In this document: piece by piece, positions 1-8,349 of the stretch | Numbering within the stretch: the first letter of the stretch is position 1 | How the letters are laid out: each line of letters begins with the position of its first letter | DNA from: Actinoplanes teichomyceticus ATCC 31121 | GTDB taxonomy: Bacteria; Actinomycetota; Actinomycetes; Mycobacteriales; Micromonosporaceae | Reading direction: 5' to 3' | Assembly: GCF_003711105.1 (NCBI RefSeq) | Contig: NZ_CP023865.1 | Span: 2,392,001 to 2,456,000 of the forward strand | Length of the DNA stretch: 64,000 nt | The notes under the pieces: model-generated | What the model was told of the DNA's origin: nothing | The model's database searches: none | Seen by the model: only the letters and a program-made list of their open reading frames with translations | Program-made: the position numbers and the translations under genes

Positions 1-3000
1 CCACCGCGGGTGGCAGTGCCACCGCTGGCCGGAGTGCCACCACGGGCGGGAGTGCCACCACGGGCGGGAGTGCCACCACGGGCGGGAGTGCCACCGTCGG
101 AGGCATTGCCACCGCCACGGCCGCTGCCAGTGACGCTGCCGCTGCCGTTGTTCGTGACGGGGTGGGTGGCTTCCGTGTCGTGCCCGCCGTCGGTGGGCTG
201 TCCGGCCTCCGGCGTGGCGGAACGCTTCTGCCGCTCTGATGGCGAGTGAAGCCAGCTGCCGATCAGCCCCCCGACGAATCCACCCGCCGCGGCTCCGGCC
301 GTGGGGCCGCCACCAGCGCCGCTGTGCGGGAGGTCATCGCCCGCGGATCCCTCTCCCGGCGGCTCGCGTCGTACCGGAGTGCTCCCATTGCTTCCAGAAT
401 CCTCTGGTACGCCGGTAGCCGGTCCGCGCGCCGACGCATCCGACCGGGCCGGTGTGGCATCCGCCCGCGTCGCGGCGTCGTCGGCCCGGCGCCTGTCGGC
501 CTCCGCCGGCTCGACGAACTCTGCGGCCGGGCAGCTGTCGGCCTCCGCCGGCTCGACGAACTGTGCGGAGTGGTCAATTCCGGTCAGCCCCGCGGTCGCC
601 TCGGGATCGCTCCCACCCGCACCGTCCGCGGCGGCGCTGTTCACCGAACTTCGGAACGTGCCCCCGCCGTCGGCCTCGCCCGGGCTGTCCTCCCCGGCCG
701 AGCGGTGAGGTTCGACCCCGCCGCTGGCTTGGACCGGTTCGCCGGGTCTCACGTTCCGGGTGGTGGGCGGGTGAAGCGGCTCGGCGTTTGGATCCGGCTC
801 GGCCAGCGGCGACATCGGAGAGCTTGGCCACGGCCCGAAACTCTCCGCGCGTGTGGATGGTTCCGCCGGTGTACCGGGCCAGATGTCCGCGGACCGCTTC
901 CCCGCAGATCCGGCCGCTTCGGAATCTGTGGTCCGCCTGACGTGCCGATCGGCTGCCTGCGTGGCGTCGGGAACCCCAAGGTGCGGCTGCGTGCTCCCGG
1001 GATCGCCGGTGGGCGGTGGGAATGCGGGCCCTGCGTTGCCGGGAGCGCTTGCGGACTGCGGGGATATGGGTTGCGTGTTCCGGGGATCGCTCGAGAGTGG
1101 TGAGGAAGTGGATCGCGTGCTCCGGGGATCGCTCGGGGGTGGTGGGGATGTGGGTTGCGTGCTCCGGGGATCGCTCGGGGGTGGTGGGGAAGTGGATCGC
1201 GTGCTCCGGGAATCCCTCGCGGGCGGTGAAGATGTGGGCTGCGTGCTCCGGGGATCGCCCGCGGGCGCTGCGGACGATGCGTGGCTTGGATCGTCGCTGG
1301 GCGGCCTGGACATCGGTGTGACCTGACCACTATCGCCAGTCACTGGGAGCCGGTCAGGATCGGTGCTGCCGCCGGTGGTGGTTCGCTGCGGGGTGGGGGA
1401 GCCGCTGGGCGTTCCCACCGGACCGCGGGCCGGGGACGCCGGATTCCGGTCCCGCGCGGTCTCCGGGGCCGGCGTCCACCACGTGCCGCTCAGCTGGTCC
1501 GGCAGGTCCTCAGTGGCTTCGCCGGACCAGGAACTAGGCGCCGCGCCGGGTCGCTGCGGCGGGCCGGACCAGGGGCCCCGGGCGGTCTGTGCGGGGGTCT
1601 GTGCGTTCGTGCCGCCCACAGCGCCGGGCGCACCGGCGGCCGCCGTGTGCCCGCCGGTGCCGGCATGCCGCTGCGTGGGCGGACCATCCGGCCGACCCGT
1701 GGATGCGCGGGGTGGCTCAGCGAACGGGTGCTGCGGCGGCGTGGACGGGACCGGGCCGGGCTGCGTCTGGTGCGGCACAGCGTGCGGGTAGCCGGGCTCC
1801 ACCCGCGGTGCCGTCGGCTGCGCGCCGCCGGGTGGCAAGGCAAGGCCCGGCGCTCCGGCGGGGGTGTGCGGTGGGCCGGGCGGTGCCGGAAAGCCTTGTG
1901 CGGCAGCGGGCAGCGTCGGGCCCGGCCGGGCCGGGAAGGCGTGTGGTGGGCCGGGCGGGGTGGCGGTGGCTGGTGGCGTTGCGGGGAAGGCGTGTGGTGG
2001 GCCGGGCGGGGTGGCGGTGGCTGGTGGTGTTGCGTGGGAGGCGTGTGGTGGGCCGGGCGGGGTGGCGGCGGCTGGTGGCGTTGCGGGGAAGGCGTGTGGT
2101 GGGCCCGGCGGCGTCGGGACGGGCGGCGGGACGCCGGGGGACGCGGCCGGGGTTTGCCGGGGTCCGGACGCCGCCGGGAAGGACTGCGGCGGTCCGGGTC
2201 GGGACTGCGGCGGTCCGGGTCGGGACTGCGGCGGTCCGGGTCGGGACTGCGGCGCCGGGGGCTGCTCGGTGACGTCGTCGGAGACCTCGCCGGTGACGGT
2301 CAGACCGGCGCTGCCGGCGGGACCGTCCACGATCACCGTGCCGGTGAGCCGGCCCACGGTCGGGAACCAGGAGACGCGCAGCTCGTCACCCTCCAGCTTG
2401 GCGCGCAGGCCGTCGCCCGAGGCGGTCACCGTGGAGCGGGCGAGCAGGGGCGGGCCGGTGAGCGGGACGCGTACCGTCAATTGGTGGGTGCCGGGCGCGA
2501 CCCGGCCGAAGTCGACCGCCGGCTCGGCGAGCCGCAGCGAGGTGCGCCGCAACGCCGCGGACGCGGCGGCGGCGACCCGGTCGTTTCCGGTCGCCAGCCG
2601 GCTCAGCGCGGCCCGGGCCTGCGCGGCCCGGTCGAGGTCGGCGGCGGCCGCGGCCGCCGCCAGTTCGGCGATCCGGGCGATCTGGTCGCTGCCGGGCCGG
2701 CGGACCCTCGCCACATACGGCTGGCGGCCGGAGTCGAACACCCAGTGCCGTACGCTGGGATCGCGTTCTCGCAGGTGGGCGTAGACCTCGTCGATCCCTG
2801 CGTAACCGTCCCGGTCACGGTCGGCGGACCCGCCGCGGAGGGCGTCGGCGAGCAGACCGGCGAACGTGGGCGGCTCCGGCCGGGCCGCCGCGGTGATCAC
2901 CACCCGGCTGCGGCCCTCCGCGGAGCGCGCCGCGCGGAAGTAGGCGCCGGCGTCGACCGGGCCGCCGGTGCGTCCGTCCAGCAGGACCACGATCTGCCCG

Positions 3001-3365
3001 GCCTGGCTGCGGTGCATCAGCGCGTCGATGCGGGTCACGTCGACCGCGGTGTCGGCCGGTCGCTGCATGACCGTGTCCGCGGTGGCGAGATAGAGACCGC
3101 CGCCCGGGCCGGTGAGCAGGATGCCACGGAAGTAGACCAGCAGGCAGTCCTGCGCGGTCCGGCCGTCGCACAGCGCCTGCAGCCGTTGATAGGTGTCCCA
3201 GGTCTCCGGGTCCTGCAGGAAGTCCACGTCGAAGCCGCCCAGACCCGGATCGCCGAGGACGGCGGCGAGCGACCGCACGTCCGCCGACGGCACCGCATAT
3301 CTGTGCAGGACGGGATCGTCGTGGTGCTCGACCGTCACCACAACCGCCAGCCGTCGCCCGCTCAT
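1..3365 (-). CDS. Caspase-like (EACC1-type) protein with degenerate catalytic site and long Pro-rich repeat tail; 3' end beyond window
   Basis: The frame starting at ATG 3365 (MSGRRLAVVV) stays open to the left edge, so at least 1,120 residues are present and the C-terminus is missing. Residues 1-205 resemble the actinobacterial EACC1-associated caspase fold: ADVRSLAAVL, then LLVYFRGIL where the family has YFSGHG, and VVLLDGRTGG where it has LDCCHSG. Both the catalytic His and Cys are therefore absent (near residues 81 and 131). A helical stretch and an Ig-like segment (about 235-370) follow. The rest is a low-complexity Pro/Ser/Thr-rich tail built from 7-, 14- and 17-residue repeats, with a short Gly-rich hydrophobic segment (FVGGLIGSWL) and GGTPAR repeats near the edge. 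It is probably a scaffold or surface protein rather than a protease. The reading frame is certain; the function is inferred. Confidence 0.75.
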   Translation of the reverse strand, partial: MSGRRLAVVVTVEHHDDPVLHRYAVPSADVRSLAAVLGDPGLGGFDVDFLQDPETWDTYQRLQALCDGRTAQDCLLVYFRGILLTGPGGGLYLATADTVMQRPADTAVDVTRIDALMHRSQAGQIVVLLDGRTGGPVDAGAYFRAARSAEGRSRVVITAAARPEPPTFAGLLADALRGGSADRDRDGYAGIDEVYAHLRERDPSVRHWVFDSGRQPYVARVRRPGSDQIARIAELAAAAAAADLDRAAQARAALSRLATGNDRVAAAASAALRRTSLRLAEPAVDFGRVAPGTHQLTVRVPLTGPPLLARSTVTASGDGLRAKLEGDELRVSWFPTVGRLTGTVIVDGPAGSAGLTVTGEVSDDVTEQPPAPQSRPGPPQSRPGPPQSRPGPPQSFPAASGPRQTPAASPGVPPPVPTPPGPPHAFPATPPAAATPPGPPHASHATPPATATPPGPPHAFPATPPATATPPGPPHAFPARPGPTLPAAAQGFPAPPGPPHTPAGAPGLALPPGGAQPTAPRVEPGYPHAVPHQTQPGPVPSTPPQHPFAEPPRASTGRPDGPPTQRHAGTGGHTAAAGAPGAVGGTNAQTPAQTARGPWSGPPQRPGAAPSSWSGEATEDLPDQLSGTWWTPAPETARDRNPASPARGPVGTPSGSPTPQRTTTGGSTDPDRLPVTGDSGQVTPMSRPPSDDPSHASSAAPAGDPRSTQPTSSPPARDSRSTRSTSPPPPSDPRSTQPTSPPPPSDPRSTRSTSSPLSSDPRNTQPISPQSASAPGNAGPAFPPPTGDPGSTQPHLGVPDATQAADRHVRRTTDSEAAGSAGKRSADIWPGTPAEPSTRAESFGPWPSSPMSPLAEPDPNAEPLHPPTTRNVRPGEPVQASGGVEPHRSAGEDSPGEADGGGTFRSSVNSAAADGAGGSDPEATAGLTGIDHSAQFVEPAEADSCPAAEFVEPAEADRRRADDAATRADATPARSDASARGPATGVPEDSGSNGSTPVRREPPGEGSAGDDLPHSGAGGGPTAGAAAGGFVGGLIGSWLHSPSERQKRSATPEAGQPTDGGHDTEATHPVTNNGSGSVTGSGRGGGNASDGGTPARGGTPARGGTPARGGTPASGGTATRG
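18..100 (-). repeat. In-frame 18-bp tandem repeats (GGTPAR)
   Basis: Three identical 18-bp units lie at 36-89, flanked by diverged copies. They encode the hexapeptide GGTPAR within the caspase-like gene. The unit length is a multiple of three, so the frame is kept. Confidence 0.85.
1081..1262 (-). repeat. In-frame 42-bp tandem repeats
   Basis: Copies begin at 1081, 1123, 1165, 1207 and 1249, exactly 42 bp apart. They encode 14-residue repeats of the SDPRSTQPTSPPPP kind in the Pro-rich tail of the caspase-like protein. Confidence 0.85.
1939..2142 (-). repeat. In-frame 51-bp tandem repeats
   Basis: Copies begin at 1939, 1990, 2041 and 2092, 51 bp apart. They encode 17-residue PPGPPHAFPATPPATAT-like repeats in the same protein. 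Confidence 0.85.
2182..2252 (-). repeat. In-frame 21-bp tandem repeats
   Basis: Copies begin at 2182, 2203, 2224 and 2245. They encode the heptapeptide QSRPGPP at the junction between the Ig-like segment and the repeat tail. Confidence 0.85.
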
Positions 3366-3657
3366 CGCATCACCCTTGGTCCATGGTGCGACGTTCCGGG
3401 CCGCCCCGGAAGGCCTGACGGATTACGAACTGTTCCGGTCCGGTGACCTTCCGTTGTTGATCTTTGTCGGGGTTCCGGGCGTTCTGCGACGATCTAGCAG
3501 GTCCGATGTGGTCTTGTGCGGAACATCGCCTGGACGCGGCGGGGCGTGCCGTTCTCCCGAACGGGGGTGTCGGGCATCCGTCAGCGCGCTCGCCGGGCGT
3601 ACCGGAAACGGCCGGAGGCCGCGGCGCCGCTCACCGGACCGCCCGCTACCGGCCGCC

Positions 3658-3881
3658 GGATCGCCGCGTCGTGCGTCGTGCGTCGCCCGCCGCGGGATCG
3701 CCGCGCCGTGCGCCAGCTGCCGACCGGATCGCCGGGCCGTGCGCCACCTGCCGCCGGATCGCTGCGTCGTGCGCCACCTGCCGCCGGATCGCTGCGTCGT
3801 GCGTCGCCCGCCGCGGGATCGCCGGGCCGTGCGCCAGCTGCCGCCGGATCGCCGCGCCGCGTGCGGTCCGCCGGTCGCGCC
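3658..3881. repeat. Intergenic array of about 30-bp units
   Basis: About seven diverged copies of a unit beginning GGATCGC and ending in CTGCCGCC, spaced about 30-36 bp apart, fill most of the 555-bp gap between the caspase-like gene (start 3365) and the DUF389 gene (start 3921). No credible gene is seen in the gap. The remaining unique sequence (3366-3657) presumably holds the promoter of the caspase-like gene. Confidence 0.75.
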
Positions 3882-3920
3882 GGCCGCCACCTAGACTGAC
3901 GGTCCGAGGTGGGAGATCGA

Positions 3921-4835
3921 ATGCTTCACGTACGGGTGATCGCACCGGTAGCGGTGTCCGGTCAGGCCCAACGGCTGCTCGCCGCTGAGAAGGCGGTCAC
4001 GCACCTGGTCGTGCTGCCCGGGGTGGCCGTGTCGCCGCGCGGTGACCTGCTGGAGTTCGACGTGGTCCGGGAGGGCGCCAGCGCGGTCCTCGACCGGCTG
4101 CGCGGCCTCGGCCTGGACCGTGACGGCTCGATTGTGGTGGAACGCGTCGACGCCACCCTGAGCGCGGCCGCCGACCGGGCCGCCCGGCGCACCCCGGGAC
4201 TCGGGGTGGACGCGGTCGTCTGGCACGAGATCGAGCAGCAGACCGGCGAGGAGACCGTGCTGTCCGCCTCGTTCCTGGCCTTCATGATCGTCGCCACCGT
4301 CATCGCCGCCATCGGGGTGCTGCTCGACCAGCCGATCCTGATCGTCGGCTCGATGGTGGTGGGTCCGGAGTTCGGGCCGCTCGCGGCCCTCTGCGTCGGC
4401 CTGGTCCAGGGCAAGTTCCGGCTGGTCCGGCGCTCAGTGATCGCGCTCGGCGTGGGCTTCCCGGTGGGGATGCTGGTCACCGTGGCCGCGGTGTGGTTGC
4501 TCACCGTGACCGGTCTCGTGAACCGGTCGATGCTGCTGGCGGACCGGCCGCTGACCGATTTCATCTGGCGGCCGGACGCACTGTCGTGGGTGATCGGTTT
4601 CCTCGGCGGCGTCGCCGGGATCCTGTCGCTGACCTCGGCCAAGGCCGGCACGCTGGTCGGCGTGCTGATCTCGGTGACCACGGTGCCGGCCGCCGCGAAC
4701 GCCGCGGTGGCGCTCGCGTACGGGGTGGCCGACGAGGCCGCCGGTTCGGCACTGCAGTTGGTGATCAACCTGATCGCGATCGTCGTCGCCGGGGTGCTCA
4801 CCCTGCTCGTCCAGCGGCACGCGTGGCGCCGATGA
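3921..4835 (+). CDS. DUF389 family membrane protein
   Basis: 304 residues. The first 110 form a soluble alpha/beta domain (MLHVRVIAPV..., GVAVSPRGDLLEFDVV). Five or six membrane helices follow, including the DUF389 hallmark around SMVVGPEFGPLAAL and a final helix ending LLVQRHAWRR. The family is widespread in actinobacteria and its biochemical role is unknown. ATG 3921 is chosen because GAGGTGGGAG ends 5 nt upstream; GTG 3909 would add four residues but overlaps that ribosome site. The gene stands alone between two tandem-repeat arrays. Confidence 0.85.
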   Translation: MLHVRVIAPVAVSGQAQRLLAAEKAVTHLVVLPGVAVSPRGDLLEFDVVREGASAVLDRLRGLGLDRDGSIVVERVDATLSAAADRAARRTPGLGVDAVVWHEIEQQTGEETVLSASFLAFMIVATVIAAIGVLLDQPILIVGSMVVGPEFGPLAALCVGLVQGKFRLVRRSVIALGVGFPVGMLVTVAAVWLLTVTGLVNRSMLLADRPLTDFIWRPDALSWVIGFLGGVAGILSLTSAKAGTLVGVLISVTTVPAAANAAVALAYGVADEAAGSALQLVINLIAIVVAGVLTLLVQRHAWRR

Positions 4836-4855
4836 CATCCCGGACCGGTGCGTGC

Positions 4856-5050
4856 GGCGGTGTCCTCAGACGGTGACGCCCTCGGCCGGGCCGTGTGGCG
4901 GTGTCGTCAGGCGGTGGCCCTCGGCCGGGCCGTGTGGCGGTGTCGTCAGGCGGTGGCCAGCGGCCGGGGCGTGTGGCGGTGTCGTCAGGCGGTGGCCAGC
5001 GGCCGGGGCGTGCGGCGGTGTCCTCAGACGGTGACGTCCAGGGCGCGGCC
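4856..5050. repeat. 39-bp tandem array overlapping the end of the next gene
   Basis: Five units beginning GGCGGTGTC start at 4856, 4897, 4936, 4975 and 5014; the first is 41 bp and the others 39 bp. The last unit contains the stop codon and final codons of the minus-strand gene at 5024-5287. The array looks as if it arose by serial duplication of that gene's 3' end. Confidence 0.85.
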
Positions 5051-5287
5051 GCGCGGCAGTTGCTTGACCTGGGTGGCCGCGGCGGCCTGGGCGGCGCGGG
5101 CCGCTTCGACCCGGGCGACCTCGGCCTCCGCGCCGGCGACGGCCGCCCGGTCGGCGGCGATGATCTGGGCGCTGGCCTGCGGCGGGGTGAGGTCGGCGGT
5201 CAGCTGGCGCCGGTACGACTGCAGGCGCACCCACGCAGCGTGGCTGCCCCAGGAAGTCGCGGCGGTGCCGGTGGTGAGGGTGACCAT
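5024..5287 (-). CDS. Small helical hypothetical protein
   Basis: 87 residues, beginning MVTLTTGTAATSWGSHAAWV and ending RGRALDVTV. ATG 5287 follows a GGGAG ribosome site and is preferred over longer upstream extensions, which look non-coding. The centre is a long Ala/Glu-rich amphipathic helix (AADRAAVAGAEAEVARVEAA) that could form a coiled coil. There is no signal peptide or membrane segment. I do not recognise the family. Its stop codon lies inside the tandem array at 4856-5050. Confidence 0.7.
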   Translation of the reverse strand: MVTLTTGTAATSWGSHAAWVRLQSYRRQLTADLTPPQASAQIIAADRAAVAGAEAEVARVEAARAAQAAAATQVKQLPRGRALDVTV

Positions 5288-5435
5288 CGGAGCTCCCGAA
5301 GAACGTGTTGGCAACCGGACAGCCACCTCCATCGGCCGGACCGCTCCCGAGTTGCTACTTTTCCGGGTGACCTGCACGACAGCCGCCGTTTCGGGCGAGG
5401 GTGGTCCGGCCTCCGGGGAGACCGGACCGCAACCT

Positions 5436-6791
5436 TCAGCTCGCGGTGCCGGCCAGTTCGCGAGCCTTCGCCGGCCAGCTCGGCAGGCTGGCCGAGCCGC
5501 GCATACCGGCCGCGGCGATCGCCTGCTTGAGGCCGGCCACATCGGTGTCGGCGAGCTTGGCGTAGGTGGTGATGCCGGCCGCGGCCAGCGCCATCGCGAC
5601 CTTGGGGCCGATGCCGGGGATCTTGGTCAGGTCGTCCGGCTGTTCGACGTCGGCCGGGACCGGGTCGCCCGCGACGACCGGCTCGACGATCGGCGACGCC
5701 TCCTCGACGACCGGCGACGCCTCCTCGGCGACCGGCTCGACGATCGGGGACGCCTCCTCGGCGGTCTCGGCGAGCGGCTCGTCGACGACGGCCGGCTCGG
5801 CGACCGCGACGGGCGCCGGCTCGGCGGTCTCCGCGACCAGTTCCGGCTCCGCGACGTCGGCGTCCTGAGGCGGCTTCGTGGTGGCCGCGTCCTGAGCGGG
5901 CTCCGTGGCGACCGTGACCGGCGCGGGCTCGGCTGCCATCTCCGCGTCCGGGTCCGCGACCGGCTCCGCGACGGCGGTGACCGGCTCCGGCGTGCCGATG
6001 GCCTCGGCGCCGACCGGCTGGGGTTCGCCGACCGGCGCGGTGACCGGCTCGGGTGCCGCGACGGGCTCGGGAGCCGCGACGGGTTCGGGAGCCGCGACGG
6101 GTTCGGGGGCCGCGACGGGCTCGGGCGCGGGGACCGGCTCGGCGACGGGGATGGGCTCGGTGATCGGCTCGGCAACGGTGACCGGCTCGGCGGGCGCCTC
6201 GGCGAACGCGGTGGGTTCGGTGACCGCGGCAGGCTCGGCGGCGACGGTGCCCTCTTGGACGGTCACGGCCTCAACGGCGACGGGCTCGGCGGCGACGGTG
6301 CCCTCTTGGACGGTCACGGCCTCAACCGCGACGGGCTCGGCGGCGACCGGCTCAGCGACGACGGGCTCGTCAACGACGACCGGCTCGGCGGCGACCGGCT
6401 CAGCGACCACGGGCTCGGCAGCGACGGCGGGCTCGGCAGCGACGACGGGCTCGGCAGCGACGACGGGCTCGGCAGCGACGGGCTCGTCAACGGCGACCGG
6501 CTCGGCGGTGACCGGCTCGCCCGTGACGGGCTCGGGTGCGACCGGCGAAGCCGGGACCGGCGCGACGACCGCGGTGTCGGCAGCAGGCTCCGATGCCGTC
6601 TCGGCGGACGCGGCACCCGAGGCGGCGGCGGAGGTGGTCGCGGCGGAGGTGGTCGCGTCCGGGGCGGTGGCCCGGATCGCCGCTGCCGGCGGGGAGGCCG
6701 TGTGAGCAGCCGCGTCGCGGCGGCCCCGGAAGATCCATCCGGCTACCAGGCCGACCACGAGCCCGGCCACAAGGGAGAAAAATGATGCCAT
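5436..6791 (-). CDS. Membrane-anchored protein with Ala/Pro/Glu/Val linker and C-terminal helix-hairpin-helix domain
   Basis: 451 residues. ATG 6791 has GGAGG 6 nt upstream. An N-terminal membrane helix (residues 3-20, FFSLVAGLVVGLVAGWIF) followed by RGRRD suggests an N-out, C-in anchor. Residues 70-375 are a repetitive AEPV/APEPV linker. The C-terminal 75 residues carry LTKIPGIGPKVAMALAAAGI, the helix-hairpin-helix core of DUF4332-like or RuvA-type domains, usually linked to nucleic-acid binding. Actinobacterial proteins of this layout are of unknown function; a link between DNA and the membrane is only a guess. The linker is rich in short DNA repeats, as in other genes of this window. Confidence 0.75.
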   Translation of the reverse strand: MASFFSLVAGLVVGLVAGWIFRGRRDAAAHTASPPAAAIRATAPDATTSAATTSAAASGAASAETASEPAADTAVVAPVPASPVAPEPVTGEPVTAEPVAVDEPVAAEPVVAAEPVVAAEPAVAAEPVVAEPVAAEPVVVDEPVVAEPVAAEPVAVEAVTVQEGTVAAEPVAVEAVTVQEGTVAAEPAAVTEPTAFAEAPAEPVTVAEPITEPIPVAEPVPAPEPVAAPEPVAAPEPVAAPEPVAAPEPVTAPVGEPQPVGAEAIGTPEPVTAVAEPVADPDAEMAAEPAPVTVATEPAQDAATTKPPQDADVAEPELVAETAEPAPVAVAEPAVVDEPLAETAEEASPIVEPVAEEASPVVEEASPIVEPVVAGDPVPADVEQPDDLTKIPGIGPKVAMALAAAGITTYAKLADTDVAGLKQAIAAAGMRGSASLPSWPAKARELAGTAS

Positions 6792-6874
6792 ATCCGGCCT
6801 CCGGGCGGGAGATGTGGGTGCATGTGGTAGCGCGCAGCTTCGCACATCACCTTCCGTAGCCACGACGAGGGTGC

Positions 6875-8251
6875 TCAGTCCGGCAGGCGGGTGGGATCGA
6901 GACGCGCCCGCTCGTGCCGGTCGTAGCGATTGACGGCGTACGTGATGGCCCACAGCACCACTCCGATCAGTAGCAGGATGCCCGCCACCCGGTAGTCCGC
7001 GGCGGCCCGCCCGCTGAGCGGACTGGCCAGGAAGGCGCAGGCGAGCGCGCCGAGCACCGGGATCGCCGTCGGCGCCCGGAAGTGCCGGTGCCCGACCCGG
7101 TCCCGGCGCAGCACCAGCACCGCCACGTTGACCACGGTGAACACGCAGAGCAGCAGCAGCGCGGTGGTCCCGCCGAGCGCGGCCAGGTCGGCGAACCAGA
7201 TCAGCCCGAAGGCGATCAGCGTGGTGAAGACGATCCCCACCCAGGGGGTACGCCGGGTCCGGTGCACCCGTCCGAGGACGCGCGGCAGCACGTGCTCGTT
7301 CGCCATGCCGTACAGCAGCCGGCTGGCCATCATCATGTTGATCAGCGCGCTGTTCGCCACGGCGAACATGGTGATCCAGGCGAACAGCCACAGCGGGAAT
7401 CCGGGCGCGCCGGCCTGCACCACCTTGAGCAGCGGTGTCTCACCCTCGCCGAGCGCGGCCGGTGGGACCAGGGCCACCGCCGAGATCGCCACCAGCACGT
7501 AGATCAGCCCGGTCAGCGAGATCCCGGTCAGCATCACCCTCGGGAAGTCCCGCACCGGGTCCCGGGTCTCCTCGGCCATGTTCACCGAGTCCTCGAAGCC
7601 GACCATGGCGAAGAACGCCAGCGCGGTGCCCGCGGTCACCGACAGCGCCACGCTCTCGCCGGGCGGGGTGGCGAAGTCGCCGAGCCGGGACAGGTCGCCC
7701 TCGCCGCCGCTCAGCGCCCACACGCCGACCCCGATCACGATCAGCAGGCCGGTCAGCTCGATGCCGGTGAGCACCACGTTGGCCTTGACGCTCTCGCCGA
7801 CGCCGCGGAAGTTGACCAGCGCGACCAGCGCCATGAACGCGAGCGCGACGGCGGTCAGCGCGAAACCCCGGCCCAGCGACAGGTGCACCGCGGAGCCGAA
7901 GTTGCCGGCGAACGCCTTGGCCGCGCTGGACGCCGAGGTCAGCCCGGAGCACACCACCGCGAACGCCACCATGAACGTGACGAAGTGCAGGCCGAACGCC
8001 TTGTGCGTGTAGAGCGCGGCGCCGGCCGCCTGCGGGTACTTGGTCACCAGTTCGAGGTAGCTGAACGCGGTCAGCAGCGCGACCACGAACGCCAGCAGGA
8101 ACGGCAGCCACACCGCCCCGCCGACCTCGGTGGCGACCTTGCCGGTGAGCGCGTAGACCCCGGTGCCGAGGATGTCGCCGACCACGAACAGCAACAGCAG
8201 TCCCGGCCCGATCACCCGTTTCAGTGACGGTTCGTCGGTGGTCGCGCTCAT
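6875..8251 (-). CDS. APC-family amino acid permease
   Basis: 458 residues with about 12 membrane helices. ATG 8251 follows GAGGAGG at ideal spacing, so the 17-residue upstream extension is discounted. The N-terminus (RVIGPGLLLLFVVGDILGTGVYALTGKVA) has the helix-1 GxG substrate-binding pattern of the APC superfamily, and GFEDSVNMAEETRDPVRDFP is the typical loop with conserved Glu. It is a likely proton-coupled amino acid or cationic amino acid uptake carrier; the substrate cannot be read from the sequence. It is transcribed alone, downstream of a strong hairpin that ends the preceding gene. Confidence 0.9.
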   Translation of the reverse strand: MSATTDEPSLKRVIGPGLLLLFVVGDILGTGVYALTGKVATEVGGAVWLPFLLAFVVALLTAFSYLELVTKYPQAAGAALYTHKAFGLHFVTFMVAFAVVCSGLTSASSAAKAFAGNFGSAVHLSLGRGFALTAVALAFMALVALVNFRGVGESVKANVVLTGIELTGLLIVIGVGVWALSGGEGDLSRLGDFATPPGESVALSVTAGTALAFFAMVGFEDSVNMAEETRDPVRDFPRVMLTGISLTGLIYVLVAISAVALVPPAALGEGETPLLKVVQAGAPGFPLWLFAWITMFAVANSALINMMMASRLLYGMANEHVLPRVLGRVHRTRRTPWVGIVFTTLIAFGLIWFADLAALGGTTALLLLCVFTVVNVAVLVLRRDRVGHRHFRAPTAIPVLGALACAFLASPLSGRAAADYRVAGILLLIGVVLWAITYAVNRYDRHERARLDPTRLPD

Positions 8252-8303
8252 CGCACCTCCTCGGGGATTCGGTGCATGTACCCGGGCGTACCGGAACAGC
8301 AAA

Positions 8304-8340
8304 CGCGGTGGTCACCGTCCAGCGGACGGTGACCACCGCG
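8304..8340 (-). terminator. Strong hairpin downstream of beta-helix protein gene
   Basis: A perfect 17-bp stem (8304-8320 with 8324-8340) and a 3-nt loop lie 10 nt past the stop codon of the minus-strand beta-helix gene. It has no U-tract, as is usual for high-GC actinobacterial terminators. Confidence 0.85.
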
Positions 8341-8349
8341 CGGTTCTGC

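Noticed and set aside
246..3446. Long plus-strand frames across the caspase-like gene
   Set aside because: They are opposite-strand shadows of a repeat-rich, GC-rich gene. The minus frame has a recognisable domain and an uninterrupted reading frame.
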